The notes under the pieces were generated by a model, which ran no database searches, was not told where the DNA came from, and saw only the letters and a list, made by a program, of their open reading frames with translations. 64,000 nt of DNA from assembly GCA_018340805.1 (NCBI GenBank), contig JACMZG010001870.1, forward strand, positions 45,215,394 to 45,279,393. The letters run 5' to 3'. Position 1 is the first letter of the stretch, and each line of letters opens with the position of its first letter. Positions 20,862 through 31,898 of the stretch are shown here, piece after piece. The stretch comes from Microvelia longipes. Lineage: Eukaryota > Arthropoda > Insecta > Hemiptera > Veliidae. The position numbers were made by a program, and so were the translations under genes.

Positions 20862-21540
20862 TTTAACACCACTAACAACGGACCTGCTCTACATCCTTAT
20901 GGTCACTGAGTTAATCCGACGAAATTTTACACCACGGAGCTAGCAATGGAGCCGCTATACATCCTTATGATCACTGAAGTAATGCGACGAAATTTTACAC
21001 CACGGAGCTAGCAATGGAGCCGCTCTACATCCTTATGGTCACTGAGTTAATCCAACGAAATTTTACACCACGGAGCTAGCAATGGAGCTGCTCTATATCC
21101 TTATGGTCATTGAGTTAATCCAATGAAATTTTACACCACGGAGCTAGCAATGGAGCGACTTATGGTCACTGAGTTAATCCACGAAATTTTACACCACGGA
21201 GCTAGCAATGGAGCCGCTCTACATCCTTATGGTCACTGAGTTAATCCGACGAAATTTTACACCACGGAGCTAGCAATGGAGCCGCTCTACATCCTTATGG
21301 TCACTGAGTTAATCCGACGAAATTTTACTCCACGGAGCTAGCAATGGAGCCACTCTACATCCTTATGGTCACTGAGTTAATCCAACAAAATTTTACACCA
21401 CGGAGCTAGCAATGGAGCCGCTCTACATCCTTATGGTCACTGAGTTATCCGACGAAATTTTACACCACGGACTAGCAATGGAGCCGCTCTACATCCTTAT
21501 GATCACTGAGTTAATCTGACGAAATTTTACACCACGGAGC
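20862..21540 (+). repeat. 68-bp satellite, about 10 units
   Basis: Units read GGTCACTGAGTTAATCCGAC, GAAATTTTACACCACGGAGC, TAGCAATGGAGCCGCTCTAC, ATCCTTAT. Most differ by one to three bases or a single-base gap. One unit (about 21150) has lost the CTCTACATC part. Confidence 0.95.
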
Positions 21541-21570
21541 TGTGCAATAGTACAAAACTATCACAATATG

Positions 21571-21745
21571 AACTTAATACATCCCATTCATAACGGGTTC
21601 AATTCCAACTTAGATGGAAACAATTTTGATTGAAGAATGAAATGGTTTTGACCAATGTATTTTGAAAGAGATTTAACGTCACCATTCTTGAGCCTGAACG
21701 AAGCAAAGCACTTGTTAAAAATCATAAACCCTAAATGATCCTGGG
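21571..21745 (+). repeat. SINE-like fragment
   Basis: ATAACGGGTTCAATTCCAAC resembles a B box. TTGAGCCTGAACGAAGCAAA and AAATCATAAACCCTAAATGA resemble the body of SINE family A (GAGCCTGTGCGTTGTCAGG... CCCTAAATGAAAC). The 5' part is lost. Confidence 0.5.
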
Positions 21746-22489
21746 ATAAGGGGAATGAACTTTATTCCCGTAAAATTCACAAATTTGTAAGAAAATGTAA
21801 ACGAAATGCAACGAAGGACAACAGAGCCTAAAATTGTGCCAACTAGCAAAATTAACAAAAGGGATTTTCACAAAACTACCCTTTCTAAAACCAGAAAACT
21901 TTGTTACGATTGGTTTCTTCTTCATTCCCCAAATGAAAATAAAAGCTAATTGATTACCCTGAACATAATCAGACGGCATCCCTCTCGTATTTCCATCAAA
22001 ACTCTTAAGTATAGACCTTCATGATACGAATCACTAGTAAACCAAAAGCTAACAACGTGTCGACACAATAGAATTAATAATTCAATCCCACAATTTCAAA
22101 ACATTTTTACGGCCTGATATAAATTATCAAACCCAATAACTTTAAATGGTTTAATTCGAACCTGTAAATAATTGGTAAACAATACCCTCTAATAAAGTAT
22201 CCGACGCCAACACAGGGTTTCTGATCAAACGTGCTTATGTGTGTGTGTTGTGTGTGTATGTGTAAGTGTGTATATACTTCCCAATTCACTAATTAATTAA
22301 TGAAATTAAACAAATTATGAATATGTATAGTTTAAACCATACGCTAGAGATTTCCAGTTGGTTGTCGTTTACTAAATCTATTTTGAATGATTTCTTAATT
22401 TTCTTTTTTGTTCGTGTGGAGTCTTTATTTAAATATTGTTCAAGAGTTAGTGCGACAATGGATCCGGCAAGTTTTCTAAAGAAGCTTGA
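21746..22489. other. No gene seen
   Basis: Contains a short TG-rich run at about 22228-22272. Overlapping frames on both strands at 22289-22505 have no domain support. Confidence 0.5.
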
Positions 22490-22900
22490 TAACATTGTTT
22501 TCTAATGGTTTAATAGCATTGTTATCTAATGGCTTAATGGAATTGTTTTCTAAAGGTTTAATGACATTGTTTTCTAATGGCTTGTGGCATTGTTTTCTAA
22601 TGGCTTCATGGCATTGTTTTCTAATAGCTTAATGACATTGTTTTCTAATGGCTTAGTGGTATAGTTTTCTAATGGCTTAATGGTATAGTTTTCTAATGGC
22701 TTAGTGGTATTGTTTTCTAATGGCTTAATGATATAGTTTTCTAATGGCTTAATGGTATAGTTCTCTAATGGCTTAATGGTATTGTTTTCTAATGGCTTAA
22801 TAACATTTTTTCTAATGGCTAAATGCTATTGTTTTCTAATGGCTAAATGCTATTGTTTTCTAATGGCTAAATGCTATTGTTTTCTAATGGCTTAATGGCA
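22490..22900 (+). repeat. 24-bp minisatellite, about 17 units
   Basis: Units read GTTTTCTAATGGCTTAATGG then TATT. Positional variants cluster: TATAGTT units sit in the middle and GGCTAAATGCT units near the right end, so local duplication of sub-blocks is evident. A lone GCTTAATGGCATTGTTCCTA relic lies at 23248. Confidence 0.95.
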
Positions 22901-23301
22901 TAAGTAGTTTCTCTTTTGTAGCACTACACAGTAGTGCAGAAAATAAATATTTTATAGAATTTCCACATCTTGATAGGGATGTCTAATTAATTTTTGTTTA
23001 TATCAGTTCGGTTGTATTAATTTGTTGATTTTATTAGTTAATGTAAATGTGTTAATTAGTTTGAATCAACTGTGATATTTGTTTTAAGTTTTTGTTTGTT
23101 TGTGTAATTTTAATTATTTAGTCAACAGATGATTTGTAAAAACATTTACCTGTGATGCCTGAAGATGTATAAAATGTTAGGTTAAATAATTTGTTTTTTG
23201 TTCTTATTATAGACTTTTTAGCTGTGTTTTTAAAATTCCCTCAAAAGCTTAATGGCATTGTTCCTATTAGAAATATATTTAAATTTTATATTAGTTTTGT
23301 T

Positions 23302-23305
<4 letters not shown>
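22901..23305. other. No gene seen
   Basis: AT-rich; the 84-codon frame running into the AT tract is not supported. Confidence 0.5.

Positions 23306-23364
<59 letters not shown>
23306..23364. repeat. (AT)n microsatellite
   Basis: Pure alternating AT. Confidence 0.95.
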
Positions 23365-23366
<2 letters not shown>

Positions 23367-23529
23367 AATATATGTACAAGAGTTTGTACCCTTGCGTACA
23401 GCGCACGTCGACTTAAACAAAATTGGGCACATGACGAAAAGTTAGAGAAGTTACGAAGCTACTTGTTTGAGGGAAATATATGACGTCATCAACCCAAACT
23501 TTTAAATTTAAAACTTTTATATTTAAGAG

Positions 23530-23813
23530 CATATAGATATATACTAGAGGGGGCATAGCCTATCTCAATGCATTGAGAGACCTGATACATCTTTTTGGGG
23601 CTCTCAGGGGCTCTGTGTAACCTTATTGAAACCTCCATCAATTAATAAATTTATTTCGGTTTTCAGCACATTGTTTGTGTTTTGATTTACTGTATAAGTT
23701 ATTGTAATTTTGTACTAATTATTTGATTATATTTATAATCGAAGGTGGTCTGTTAATTTTTCCGATGTTTCAAAATTTAACCTATTTTACCCTCTAGTAA
23801 TAACATCTCTATG
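23530..23813 (+). mobile_element. hAT-type MITE, copy with 8-bp target duplication
   Basis: The ends are CATATAGATATATACTAGAG and the complement-like CTCTAGTAATAACATCTCTATG. Both flanks read TTTAAGAG (23522-23529 and 23814-23821), a perfect 8-bp target duplication. That length and the C-A-start termini fit the hAT superfamily. It is 284 bp long with no coding frame. An inverted relative lies at 48518..48839. Confidence 0.85.
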
Positions 23814-23884
23814 TTTAAGAGGGGGTTTAAACAAGGTGTCACATTTCAAGGTTTAAAGTTTACTATAGCATGCTAGTAGTAATA

Positions 23885-24455
23885 TGGGGGGAGTGGTAGT
23901 AACTACCAGGCAAGTAGGCCACGTTGTTGTGTCTTTTTTGCCAGCTCTCTAAGATAGTGTTTTACTCCTTTTAATTTCAAGTGTAGGTATATTTCATCTA
24001 ATCTAGACAGAGGAGCCGTGAATTTCTATGGTTCCTCTCATGTTTTATCAAGCAATCTTACATATTTTAACTCAATATTATAGTCTAGCGAAACTGGGAA
24101 CAACACGTGCCCTCACTGTTAAACCAAACCTCCACACACTTTAAACTACAAGACAGAAACAGTATAGTATTATAATGAATCTACTATGAGGGTCCTAAAT
24201 TTTGCCTATACCCAGTTTCATTTAGAGTAAGGGATCTTTAACGAGTAACTGACAACGCACAGGCACGAGACCACCGGCTTTACGTCCCTTCAGAAGGACG
24301 TGGAACCTAGAAATTTTATCCCTCTCATAAAAATCCCAGAGGCCCGTGCTGGGTTTGAACCCATGACTAAATAAAATCGGAAGTTTAAAGTCCATTCATT
24401 CTGAGTATTGGCAGCGTACCTTAACCACTACACCATGGGTGACTCTTTACTACTA
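23885..24455 (-). repeat. tRNA-derived SINE, family A, copy 3
   Basis: Read on the minus strand the head is CCCATGGTGTAGTGGTTAAG (A box) and the T-arm is ATGGGTTCAAACCCAGCACG (perfect B box). The body matches copies 1 and 2, and the tail is a CTACCACT-type repeat. It is the best-preserved promoter of the three copies. Confidence 0.85.
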
Positions 24456-24928
24456 CTATAGCATGCTAATTAATTAATATTAATCGCTTCAAGATTTACT
24501 ACAATGCTGAACCGATTTAGACCGGTTTTAGCTCAATCAGACAATCCATAGTACCAAAAATACACACCCCACATTCATTTCGAGAGTAAAAAAACAGACC
24601 CTCAAATCGGACCAAACATTTTTGGATAAACTTACCATACTCGTCATTTTATTTTAACATGTGAAAATAATTGTTGTAAATTGTCCCTATATAAATGTAT
24701 TTTTACAAAAAATTAGAAAGATTTAGGTCTTCCAGTGATAATCAATTCAATTTTGATGAATCCAATGTTTCGCTTCCACTGTTGGAGGCAGCTAGAAGGA
24801 CCTACATCTCTGAACGCGGTCACCACCGAAAGACTTTAATCTTTACAGCAATATTATAATATCGGGAGAATTATGTAATGATATTTGTAATGATATTTCT
24901 AAAACCGGAAATATTATTTTAGTATATA
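24456..24928. other. No gene seen
   Basis: No supported feature. Confidence 0.5.
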
Positions 24929-24957
24929 TAAAGTTCTTTAGTCATGGCAAATATATT

Positions 24958-25043
<86 letters not shown>
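24929..25043. repeat. (AT)n tract with TTCTTTAGTCATGGCAAATA island; gypsy insertion site
   Basis: The island AAAGTTCTTTAGTCATGGCA followed by (AT)n also occurs three times on the other side of the gypsy element (35850-36235). The element therefore landed inside this composite array. A 4-6 bp target duplication cannot be told from the AT repeat. Confidence 0.8.
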
Positions 25044-25044
<1 letters not shown>

Positions 25045-26616
25045 GTAGCCCTTCTCGGCTAAGACTTGAGTTTTAGTAATGCCCAACTCAGTCGGGTGCA
25101 CAGTATAGGGGGGTTCGTGATCAATCCTGGCCTGAACGTCAGTGCATACATCTATTATGAGCGCCACCTCGTTTAGTGAATGAATACTGAGTACATATAT
25201 GGAGGAATAGACACAGACAAGACACACACACAGGTTGACAGTCAATAGGGTAAAGAAGGAAAAGGATTGGGAATAAGGGGAAGGTGAGGCTGAGACTAGA
25301 AAACGAGGAATCTAGCCGGAGAGTAGGAAAACGCCAAAAGGTCACACCAAAAGGTGGGACAGAACAAACAGATATTTGGGTATGTGGTGATCCCTTGCAT
25401 TCGAAGGGGCCACTACGTACAGATTAAGAAAAAGACTCGACACTACTTTTGAATTGAAATTACTTGTATTGTAGTAGAACACAAACTTGTTGTTCTGCCC
25501 AGTACAATATACACTATAAACTAGGAGGTCCAGACTCTGAATGGAAAATATTACTACATGAACAATCAAACAAAACGTTACCCCGCGTAGCTTACCAGTA
25601 AAAATTAAAAATAAAAGTACTAATGAGTCTGGTCTCAAGAAAAGATAAATGACTTAAAAACTAACAGAGATATTAAAAACAATAATAAAACCTAGCACAG
25701 CTGTGGGGCCCCAGTACATCAAGTCTACCTACTTCAGTGGTCATCCACTGACCTACCATTACTCTACTGGGCTCACAAAATAATTAGAAAATAAAAATAA
25801 AATAAAAAGTAAACTTCTGAATAAAATTAAAATAAAATCCGAAGGCGTGAAGGTTGAGGAAGTGCCCAAGAAGTAACCTACTTCAAGGACTAGGATCTTA
25901 CAATGGACTGTCTGACCTGAGTATGATGGATCTGTAAGACTACGATCTACAGATCTAGTTCAACACATCTCCTTAGGATGATACTATTGTCATATGAGTG
26001 GCTAGACCTCCATAGAACAGAATCAGAGCGAATATAGCACCAACACGTTCACCACCAGTATTCATCAGTCACAGTTTTCTTCCGGCGACAGAGTTTGGGG
26101 AGGCTTATGTTTTCCCCAGATCCACAAAACTGAAGTACTCTATAGTTATCCCCAAAGGGTTGAAAACTAAACTTTTAAATACTGAATAGTATCAAAATTC
26201 CGGGCACAAAAGAAACGTGCACCAAAGGTAAACAACACCCCAAGCCAACCTGCTTCTACGTAACCTTCCCTCATCCAAAACCTACAGAACCCTAAACTTT
26301 CTAATCAACATAAAAAGGTAAACCCTCAACAAGAACGAAAAGAAAGAAACAAACCCTGAAAGAAAAGATAAACTAAAATACGAAACCAGTAAAAGAAACT
26401 CCTAAATAAAAAGAAAATGAACTAACTATGAAGCCGCTGGACAGCAGGTAAAGGAGACCCCTTCAACAAAATACGTCTACTTCAAGATCTACGAATCTCC
26501 CCACTCCTATCCAACAGTTACCGCGAGTTCCATTCAAACTTACAAATACATCACTCAAATTTACCTAAATGGTTAAATTACAACCAGTGATGTTATAATC
26601 ATAATAATTTGTTACA
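25044..26616 (-). repeat. 3' LTR of gypsy element
   Basis: 1573 bp, TGTAGCCCTTCTCGG at the plus-strand left and TTTGTTACA at the right, matching 34265..35828 over its whole length. Differences are mainly one-base gaps in A, C or G runs plus a few substitutions. Short reading frames in it recur in both LTRs and are not genes. Confidence 0.95.
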
Positions 26617-26620
26617 AACT

Positions 26621-26634
26621 ATGTCCCTTCTTAG
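26621..26634 (-). other. Polypurine tract of gypsy element
   Basis: On the minus strand CTAAGAAGGGACAT lies a few bases upstream of the 3' LTR, where plus-strand DNA priming starts. Confidence 0.65.
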
Positions 26635-26743
26635 GGATAAGTCTCTTACTTCCATCTAAAAAGAGAAACAAAAAAAAAATAAAATAATACAACACACTTC
26701 TTAAAAACAAGTCGCAATCGTTGAGAAGAATTGATGGAGGCCT

Positions 26744-28546
26744 TCATTTGGGCGAACGCTTGATTTCACTGACGTGCCATCGACCTAATGGTTTGCCATC
26801 CAGGCTATCTAGCTCATAAACCAACGGAGTAATCTTGGAGGTGATCTTGCATTGCTGAAATTTAGGAGCTAGTTTGGCACTGAAGGATTTCGAGGCATCT
26901 GAAAGGAAATGGGTGCGTTTCCAGACGATATCTCCAACATCAAATTCTTCTTGTCTTCGTCTTAAATTATAATGGTGAGCATTGCGCTCATGAACCTTCC
27001 TTAATCTTTCTCTAACTGCTTGGATAACCTGTTTTAACTTATCCAGATTGCAGGTAGTTTTAGTCAAGTCTGGGTCGGAAGGAGCAATCAAAGGATCTTC
27101 TTGATCGGGAACTCTGTCGCCAGAAGGGTGGAGTTGACGTCCAAATGTCAGGTAAGAAGGGGAAAATCCCGTCGATTCATTCACCGCAGTTCTCAAGGCA
27201 AAACCTAACTGTGGCAAATGTTTATCCCACTGACGATGGTTGTCTTTAATATACGCCGATACCATGGCTTTAATCGTTCGGTTGTACCGTTCGGTAGGAT
27301 TACTTTGCGCATGGTAAAGGGGATTAAAGAGCATCCTAACTTTGAACTTGTCCATCAACTGCTGAAGTTCACTACTCCGGAATTGCGGCCCATTGTCGGA
27401 TATGAAGTATTGTGGCACCCCGAAAACCATAAAGACATCTTCCTCTAGGAACCTGCAAATAGCCTTCGCGTCTGCCTTCCGAAGAGGGTGAAGAAGAGCG
27501 TACTTGGTGAAGCAATCCACCACCACTAAGAGATATACATTCTGCTTCGACGACCGCGGGAACGGTCCCATCAAGTCCGCGCTTATCATCCTCCAGGGAG
27601 AACCTGCAGCCCTCTGGGTTCCCATCAACCCAGCTGGTTTTTTTTGATCACTTTTAGTGGCTAGACATACTGGACACTGCTTGACGTACTTAGCGATGTC
27701 ACTTGCCATGCCAGGCCAGTAGAAGCGATCCATTATTCTTCTTTTAGTTTTAAAGATTCCCAAATGTCCAGCCATTGGGGAATCGTGGTTTTCCACCAAA
27801 ATCTCTTTTCTTTTGCTTTTCGGGATGACCACTTTCCAGTCCGATGCTTCAGCTCCCATCTTCTTCCTCGCTCGATTGGCGTACAGCTGCTCCTTTTCTA
27901 CACTCCATAAAGGAAACTTCTCGGGGTTAGCTTGCACCTTCTCGACCATCCCAACATACCATTTATCTGTAGTAACATCGGGTTGGACTAGCACCATCTC
28001 TATGGGCGCCCGCGACAAAGCGTCAGCAACTACATTCAATTTGCCAGCCCGATGAACCACTTCAAAATCATACTGCTGGAGCTTAAGCACCCAGCGAGCA
28101 AGTCGACCTTTCGGTTCCTTTAAACCCATAAGCCATTTCAAAGCCATATGGTCTGTGACCACTAGAAAACTTTGCCCTTCCAGGTACGATCGGAATTTTT
28201 CAATGGCCCAAAGGACAGCCAAGGCCTCAAGCTCCGTAGCTGAAAATTTCCTCTCCAGTTTTGTAAGCGAACGACTAGCGAAAGCTATCACCCTTTCTCC
28301 ATCTTCAAACTCTTGGGATAGGATAGCTCCAAGGCCAACTTCGCTAGCGTCCGTTTGCAAAACGAACCTTTTGTCAAAATCTGGACATGTGAGCACGGGC
28401 GCAGTAATTAACTGTTCTTTCAGATCTTTGAAAGCATTAGCACAGTCGGATGACCAATCCCAACGAACTCCTTTTTTCAGAAGAGAGGTAAGTGGAGCCG
28501 TTATTGTTGAAAATGCTGGCACAAACCGTCGGTACCACGAAGCCAT
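26744..28546 (-). CDS. Gypsy pol, C-terminal part: RT end, RNase H and integrase
   Basis: This 600-codon frame begins in the RT thumb/connection (MASWYRRFVPAFS) and has RNase H with TDAS at residues 65-68, an ELEAL glutamate, and DALSR. It then carries the integrase zinc finger (H...H and CPVC) and the DDE core, with D in ISADLMGPF, D in FISDNGPQF and E in NPTERYNR. The C-terminal tail ends in GRWHVSEIKRSPK without a chromodomain. Its start is set by a frameshift, not by a true initiator, and it overlaps the end of the preceding RT frame by 46 bp. Within the frame the catalytic residues look intact. It would act in the cytoplasmic particle and then in nuclear integration of the element. Confidence 0.93.
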   Translation of the reverse strand: MASWYRRFVPAFSTITAPLTSLLKKGVRWDWSSDCANAFKDLKEQLITAPVLTCPDFDKRFVLQTDASEVGLGAILSQEFEDGERVIAFASRSLTKLERKFSATELEALAVLWAIEKFRSYLEGQSFLVVTDHMALKWLMGLKEPKGRLARWVLKLQQYDFEVVHRAGKLNVVADALSRAPIEMVLVQPDVTTDKWYVGMVEKVQANPEKFPLWSVEKEQLYANRARKKMGAEASDWKVVIPKSKRKEILVENHDSPMAGHLGIFKTKRRIMDRFYWPGMASDIAKYVKQCPVCLATKSDQKKPAGLMGTQRAAGSPWRMISADLMGPFPRSSKQNVYLLVVVDCFTKYALLHPLRKADAKAICRFLEEDVFMVFGVPQYFISDNGPQFRSSELQQLMDKFKVRMLFNPLYHAQSNPTERYNRTIKAMVSAYIKDNHRQWDKHLPQLGFALRTAVNESTGFSPSYLTFGRQLHPSGDRVPDQEDPLIAPSDPDLTKTTCNLDKLKQVIQAVRERLRKVHERNAHHYNLRRRQEEFDVGDIVWKRTHFLSDASKSFSAKLAPKFQQCKITSKITPLVYELDSLDGKPLGRWHVSEIKRSPK

Positions 28547-29318
28547 ACCAAGAAGCGTCGAAGCTGCTTGGGTGTCTTCGGGGCAGGGTATTCAACAATG
28601 GCGCTTATTTTCTCCGGATCCACCCTCAATCCATGAACATCTACGACGTACCCTAAATACTTCAGTTGCGGAACGCAGAACCTACATTTGTCTCGATTTA
28701 AGGTGAGACCTGCCTTGCGAAGTCTAGAGAGCACAAGAGAAAGAATTTTGATATGGGTCTCAAAATCTGGGGTGCAGATAATTATGTCGTCGAGGTATAC
28801 AAAAACATAGACCTCAACGTCGGCACGAGCACCTTATCAATAAGTCTCTGCCACGTGGCTGGGCTATTATGGAGTCCAAAGGGCATCCGGGTGAACTGAA
28901 AAAGGCCACGGGTAGGGACCGTAAAGGCGGTTCTTTCTCTAGAGTTCTTTTCGACTGAAACTTGCCAGTAGGCAGATTTGATGTCTAAAGCAGATATGTA
29001 TTTAGCGTTACGAAGCCTGTCTAATATGTGAGAGACGTAGGGAAGTGGATACGCATCCTTTTTGGTCACGGCGTTTACCTTCCGGTAGTCTACACAAAAT
29101 CTGTAAGACCCATCCGGCTTGCTAACCATGACTACTGGAGAGGACCACGGCGAATTGGATGGTTCCACTATCCCCTTCTCCAACATCTCATCCAGCTCCG
29201 CATTCATCCTCTTTTGCACCACTGGAGACACTGGGTAATACCGTTGCTTGATAGGAGCAGCGTCACCAGTATCAATGGCGTGCTCTACCAAGTCGGTACA
29301 CCCTAACTCAGGTCCCAT
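28501..29318 (-). pseudogene. Gypsy reverse transcriptase, split by a frameshift
   Basis: The first frame (28782..29318) holds RT fingers and palm: EKGIVEPSNSPWSSPVVMV, DGSYRFCVDYRKVN, ALDIKSAYWQV (first Asp) and RMPFGLHNSPATWQRL. Just before the YLDD box near 28795-28805 a single-base change of frame moves translation into a second frame. That frame carries YLDD, LTLNRDKCRFC and YLGYVVD down to 28501. A further one-base slip near 28540 leads into the RNase H frame. All RT motifs are present across the frames, so the damage is recent or artefactual. Breaks are described only; no repaired product is given. Confidence 0.9.
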
Positions 29319-29334
29319 GCTTTCAAAAAACTCG

Positions 29335-29760
29335 TTAGTACTCGCATAAGTTGGCTCTTTCCTCTGGCTTCAAATGGTCTTCTGATACCAACACCTCAGA
29401 CAAGTAAACGCGGTCGGAAAAATGAAACTTTTGGTTCACAAGATCAGGGATGATCTCCATGGCCTTCCAAAAGTCCAGACCAAGCACTAAAGCCATAGAA
29501 ATAGAGGGAGCAACTAAAGTTGTTATCATTTTTAATTTACCGTCCAGTACCATGGGTACGTCGACTTGTCCAATGACTGAACACTGCCTTCCATCTGCGA
29601 CCGTACACCTCACATTCTTAGCCTTATCCAACCTTAAGCCAAGACTCTTCAGAACCTCCCATCCTTTCTGTCCTACTAAGGTACGAGAAGCTCCAGAATC
29701 CAGCAAACCTCTGATTGGACAACCAAGAACTGACACCTCTAAAAGGGCGAGGATCATCAT
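29335..29760 (-). CDS. Gypsy aspartic protease
   Basis: A 141-codon frame has the retropepsin active site GLLDSGASRTLVG (Asp at residue 21) and an ALVLGLDFWK flap/helix-like motif near residues 90-99. The frame ends just before the RT frame with a one-base phase change. It would process the Gag-Pol polyprotein in the particle. Confidence 0.85.
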   Translation of the reverse strand: MMILALLEVSVLGCPIRGLLDSGASRTLVGQKGWEVLKSLGLRLDKAKNVRCTVADGRQCSVIGQVDVPMVLDGKLKMITTLVAPSISMALVLGLDFWKAMEIIPDLVNQKFHFSDRVYLSEVLVSEDHLKPEERANLCEY

Positions 29761-29922
29761 GATTGGAAGTGATCAATCCACTTACTCGTGCGTTGTTAAA
29801 AAACCTTTTCACCACTTCCAACCATTGATTTTTTCTCAAGTTCGAGGGACGCTTTATCAAGAGGAAGACTAGGGCATCCCTCTAACTCTGTCTTCCTCCC
29901 TCGTTTCCCGCGTTATTAGTTT

Positions 29923-30360
29923 TCACTGTGGGACAGCGAGGACAACTTTGTTTGGTAAGGTCTTTATTACCACAACACCCACAAAACCAAGCTTAGGGCA
30001 TCGGCTAAAATAGTGCCCTTCAATTCCACAGTTAAAGCACTTCACATGACGAGGAGGTCTTCTGTCAAATGAATTATTCCTAAAGGCCTGCCGAGAAGTT
30101 GACTGACCGTTCCTTGAAGGATTGTTCGAAGTATTCGGAGAGTAACTTTTCTTACGAGACTGGTTTTCAACATTGACACTATTGATTCCGGGATAGCCAT
30201 CCCTTTGTTTAGTTCCTCCCTTATATGCTAAGGTTGGTTCTAACAGGGTCTTTTTCGCCGATGGAGGTGGTTGGTACTTATCCATGTGGGCTTTGTCAGC
30301 CTGAACCCTACGTCCTACTCTTACAAAATCTTGCACGTTCTCAATTGAGAATTGCCTCAT
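29923..30360 (-). CDS. Gypsy Gag C-terminal part with CCHC zinc knuckle
   Basis: The frame overlaps the end of gag by four bases and has one zinc knuckle, CFNCGIEGHYFSRCP (C-X2-C-X4-H-X4-C), in a basic, Pro/Arg-rich context. This is the nucleocapsid part that binds the element RNA. It is separated from the main gag frame by a single-base shift near 30395. An AT-poor spacer of about 160 bp, without a clean frame, leads to the protease. Confidence 0.85.
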   Translation of the reverse strand: MRQFSIENVQDFVRVGRRVQADKAHMDKYQPPPSAKKTLLEPTLAYKGGTKQRDGYPGINSVNVENQSRKKSYSPNTSNNPSRNGQSTSRQAFRNNSFDRRPPRHVKCFNCGIEGHYFSRCPKLGFVGVVVIKTLPNKVVLAVPQ

Positions 30361-31898
30361 CCTATCATAATAGTAAGGCGTAGTATCTTAAAAAGAATCC
30401 GTAGCTGTTCAGCATCATCCAGCTCCAATCTTGTGAAATAGGTCCGCATAACCGCGACGAACTCACTAAATTTTTCATCGAGTCCTTGGGTCCTATTCAG
30501 CATCTCCGCAGTTAGTTCAACCTTATAATCATCGTCTTCATACTCCTCCCTAAGTCTTGAAACTAACTCTGGCCATGATGAAATTTCCCTGTACACCGAC
30601 TTAAACCACTGGAGGGCTGGACCAGTAAACAAATCCAGGGCTCCACTCCATAGATCTTTATCAGTGGCATTTCGAGCGCGGCTATATACTTCAATATCCT
30701 CAAGGAAGGTTCGTAATGACTTACCCTGTCCATCCCCAGAGAAAGTTATCTTCCACTGGCTAGTGGGTATTACCTTTCGTTGCTTAGACGGAGTTTTAGG
30801 AACAGCTCTGAGGACTCTTCGTAGAACAGATGCCATTTCACTAGATGTTGACTCTTTCTTCTTCCTTCGTTGTTTCTTCCTCTTCCCCCTACCATCATCG
30901 CTGCTATCACTCTCATCAGTAGATCCACTACTTCGATTACTAACACTAGCAGAACTACTGCTCTCACCACTACTACTATCAGAACTACTCTCATCTCCAC
31001 TGGCAACCTGACTACTACTTTCACTACTGGACTCCTCTTTCGATTTATCTTTATCCGATTTACTCTTTTCCTCTTTCTCATTACCTTTCTTTTTCCTCTT
31101 TGTTCTTTTCACCTTTCTTTCCTCTTTTAAGCCACTCCTCCTTCCCTCATCTGTACTACTCTTCTTATCATCACTCTTACCACCTTTCTTACCATCTTTA
31201 TTACTATCCTTCCTACTTCCTTTCTTACTCTCCTTCCTGCTATTTTTACTATTATCATCCTTGCTAGTAGTTCCCTCATCATTGTTACTCATGCTTTTCT
31301 TACTATCTTTTTTATTACCTTCCTTACTATCCTTCTGTTTATCCTTTTTCTTATCACTCTTCCTGCTACTCTTCTCCTCAGGAGTCTGACTATCCTTGTC
31401 CTCCATGTCACCATCTTGATTATCGTTTTTTCCATTCTCATCTTCCTCAGTCTTCTTTTGTTCTTCACTTCTCTTATAAGTCTCCTCTGCCTTCTCCTCA
31501 AGAGAAGTTCTTAAGTCACAAAGTGCTATGGTAATGTGTGAGCGCTCTTCTAGCAAAGGTGATTCGGGTGGAATAATACATCGTGCCGAGCGACCTGACA
31601 AGTGAATTATACCAGTCATAATTTTCCTCCAAGCATTATCTCCTCTAACCCCATCAAAAGTCAAGATCTTACTCTCTAACTTAGGAATCTTACCACGTAT
31701 GGTTTCTAGTTCTACTGCTGGGTCTCGTTTTTTAAGAGGTGACTCCAGTATGTTGGAGACACCTGTGTCTCGTTCCATAGCTAGTAAGCTTCGTAAGCTC
31801 TTCCTCATTGTTTGAACATCAGAGGATTTAGGTAAAATCACTCCTCTCACATATAACTCCTCCTCCAGCTCATCCTTCTCTAGTCGGTCGACATCCAT
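30357..31898 (-). CDS. Gypsy Gag, main frame
   Basis: The 513-codon frame starts with ATG and MDVDRLEKDELEEELYVRG. Residues 4-42 look like a SAP-type helix-extended-helix motif (L..EL..RG...MRKSLR.LL). Residues about 130-365 are a long low-complexity block rich in Lys, Ser, Asp and Glu. Residues about 385-510 form a retrotransposon gag core (FLEDIEVYSRARN, ALQWFKSVY, LVSRLREEYEDDDYK). The charged Ser/Lys block is unusually long for a gypsy Gag. A single-base shift near the end puts the zinc-knuckle part in another frame. It is the structural protein of the particle. Confidence 0.88.
   Translation of the reverse strand: MDVDRLEKDELEEELYVRGVILPKSSDVQTMRKSLRSLLAMERDTGVSNILESPLKKRDPAVELETIRGKIPKLESKILTFDGVRGDNAWRKIMTGIIHLSGRSARCIIPPESPLLEERSHITIALCDLRTSLEEKAEETYKRSEEQKKTEEDENGKNDNQDGDMEDKDSQTPEEKSSRKSDKKKDKQKDSKEGNKKDSKKSMSNNDEGTTSKDDNSKNSRKESKKGSRKDSNKDGKKGGKSDDKKSSTDEGRRSGLKEERKVKRTKRKKKGNEKEEKSKSDKDKSKEESSSESSSQVASGDESSSDSSSGESSSSASVSNRSSGSTDESDSSDDGRGKRKKQRRKKKESTSSEMASVLRRVLRAVPKTPSKQRKVIPTSQWKITFSGDGQGKSLRTFLEDIEVYSRARNATDKDLWSGALDLFTGPALQWFKSVYREISSWPELVSRLREEYEDDDYKVELTAEMLNRTQGLDEKFSEFVAVMRTYFTRLELDDAEQLRILFKILRLTIMIG

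Noticed and set aside
25139..25345. Small protein encoded in the LTR, present in both LTRs
   Set aside because: Identity between LTRs follows from retrotransposition, not selection; the peptide has no recognisable features beyond hydrophobic Leu/Phe stretches.
27218..28706. Plus-strand frames opposite integrase and RNase H
   Set aside because: Shadow frames of a strongly supported minus-strand pol gene.
30664..31130. Plus-strand and alternative minus-strand frames over gag
   Set aside because: They arise from the low-complexity Lys/Ser/Asp coding block in other frames.
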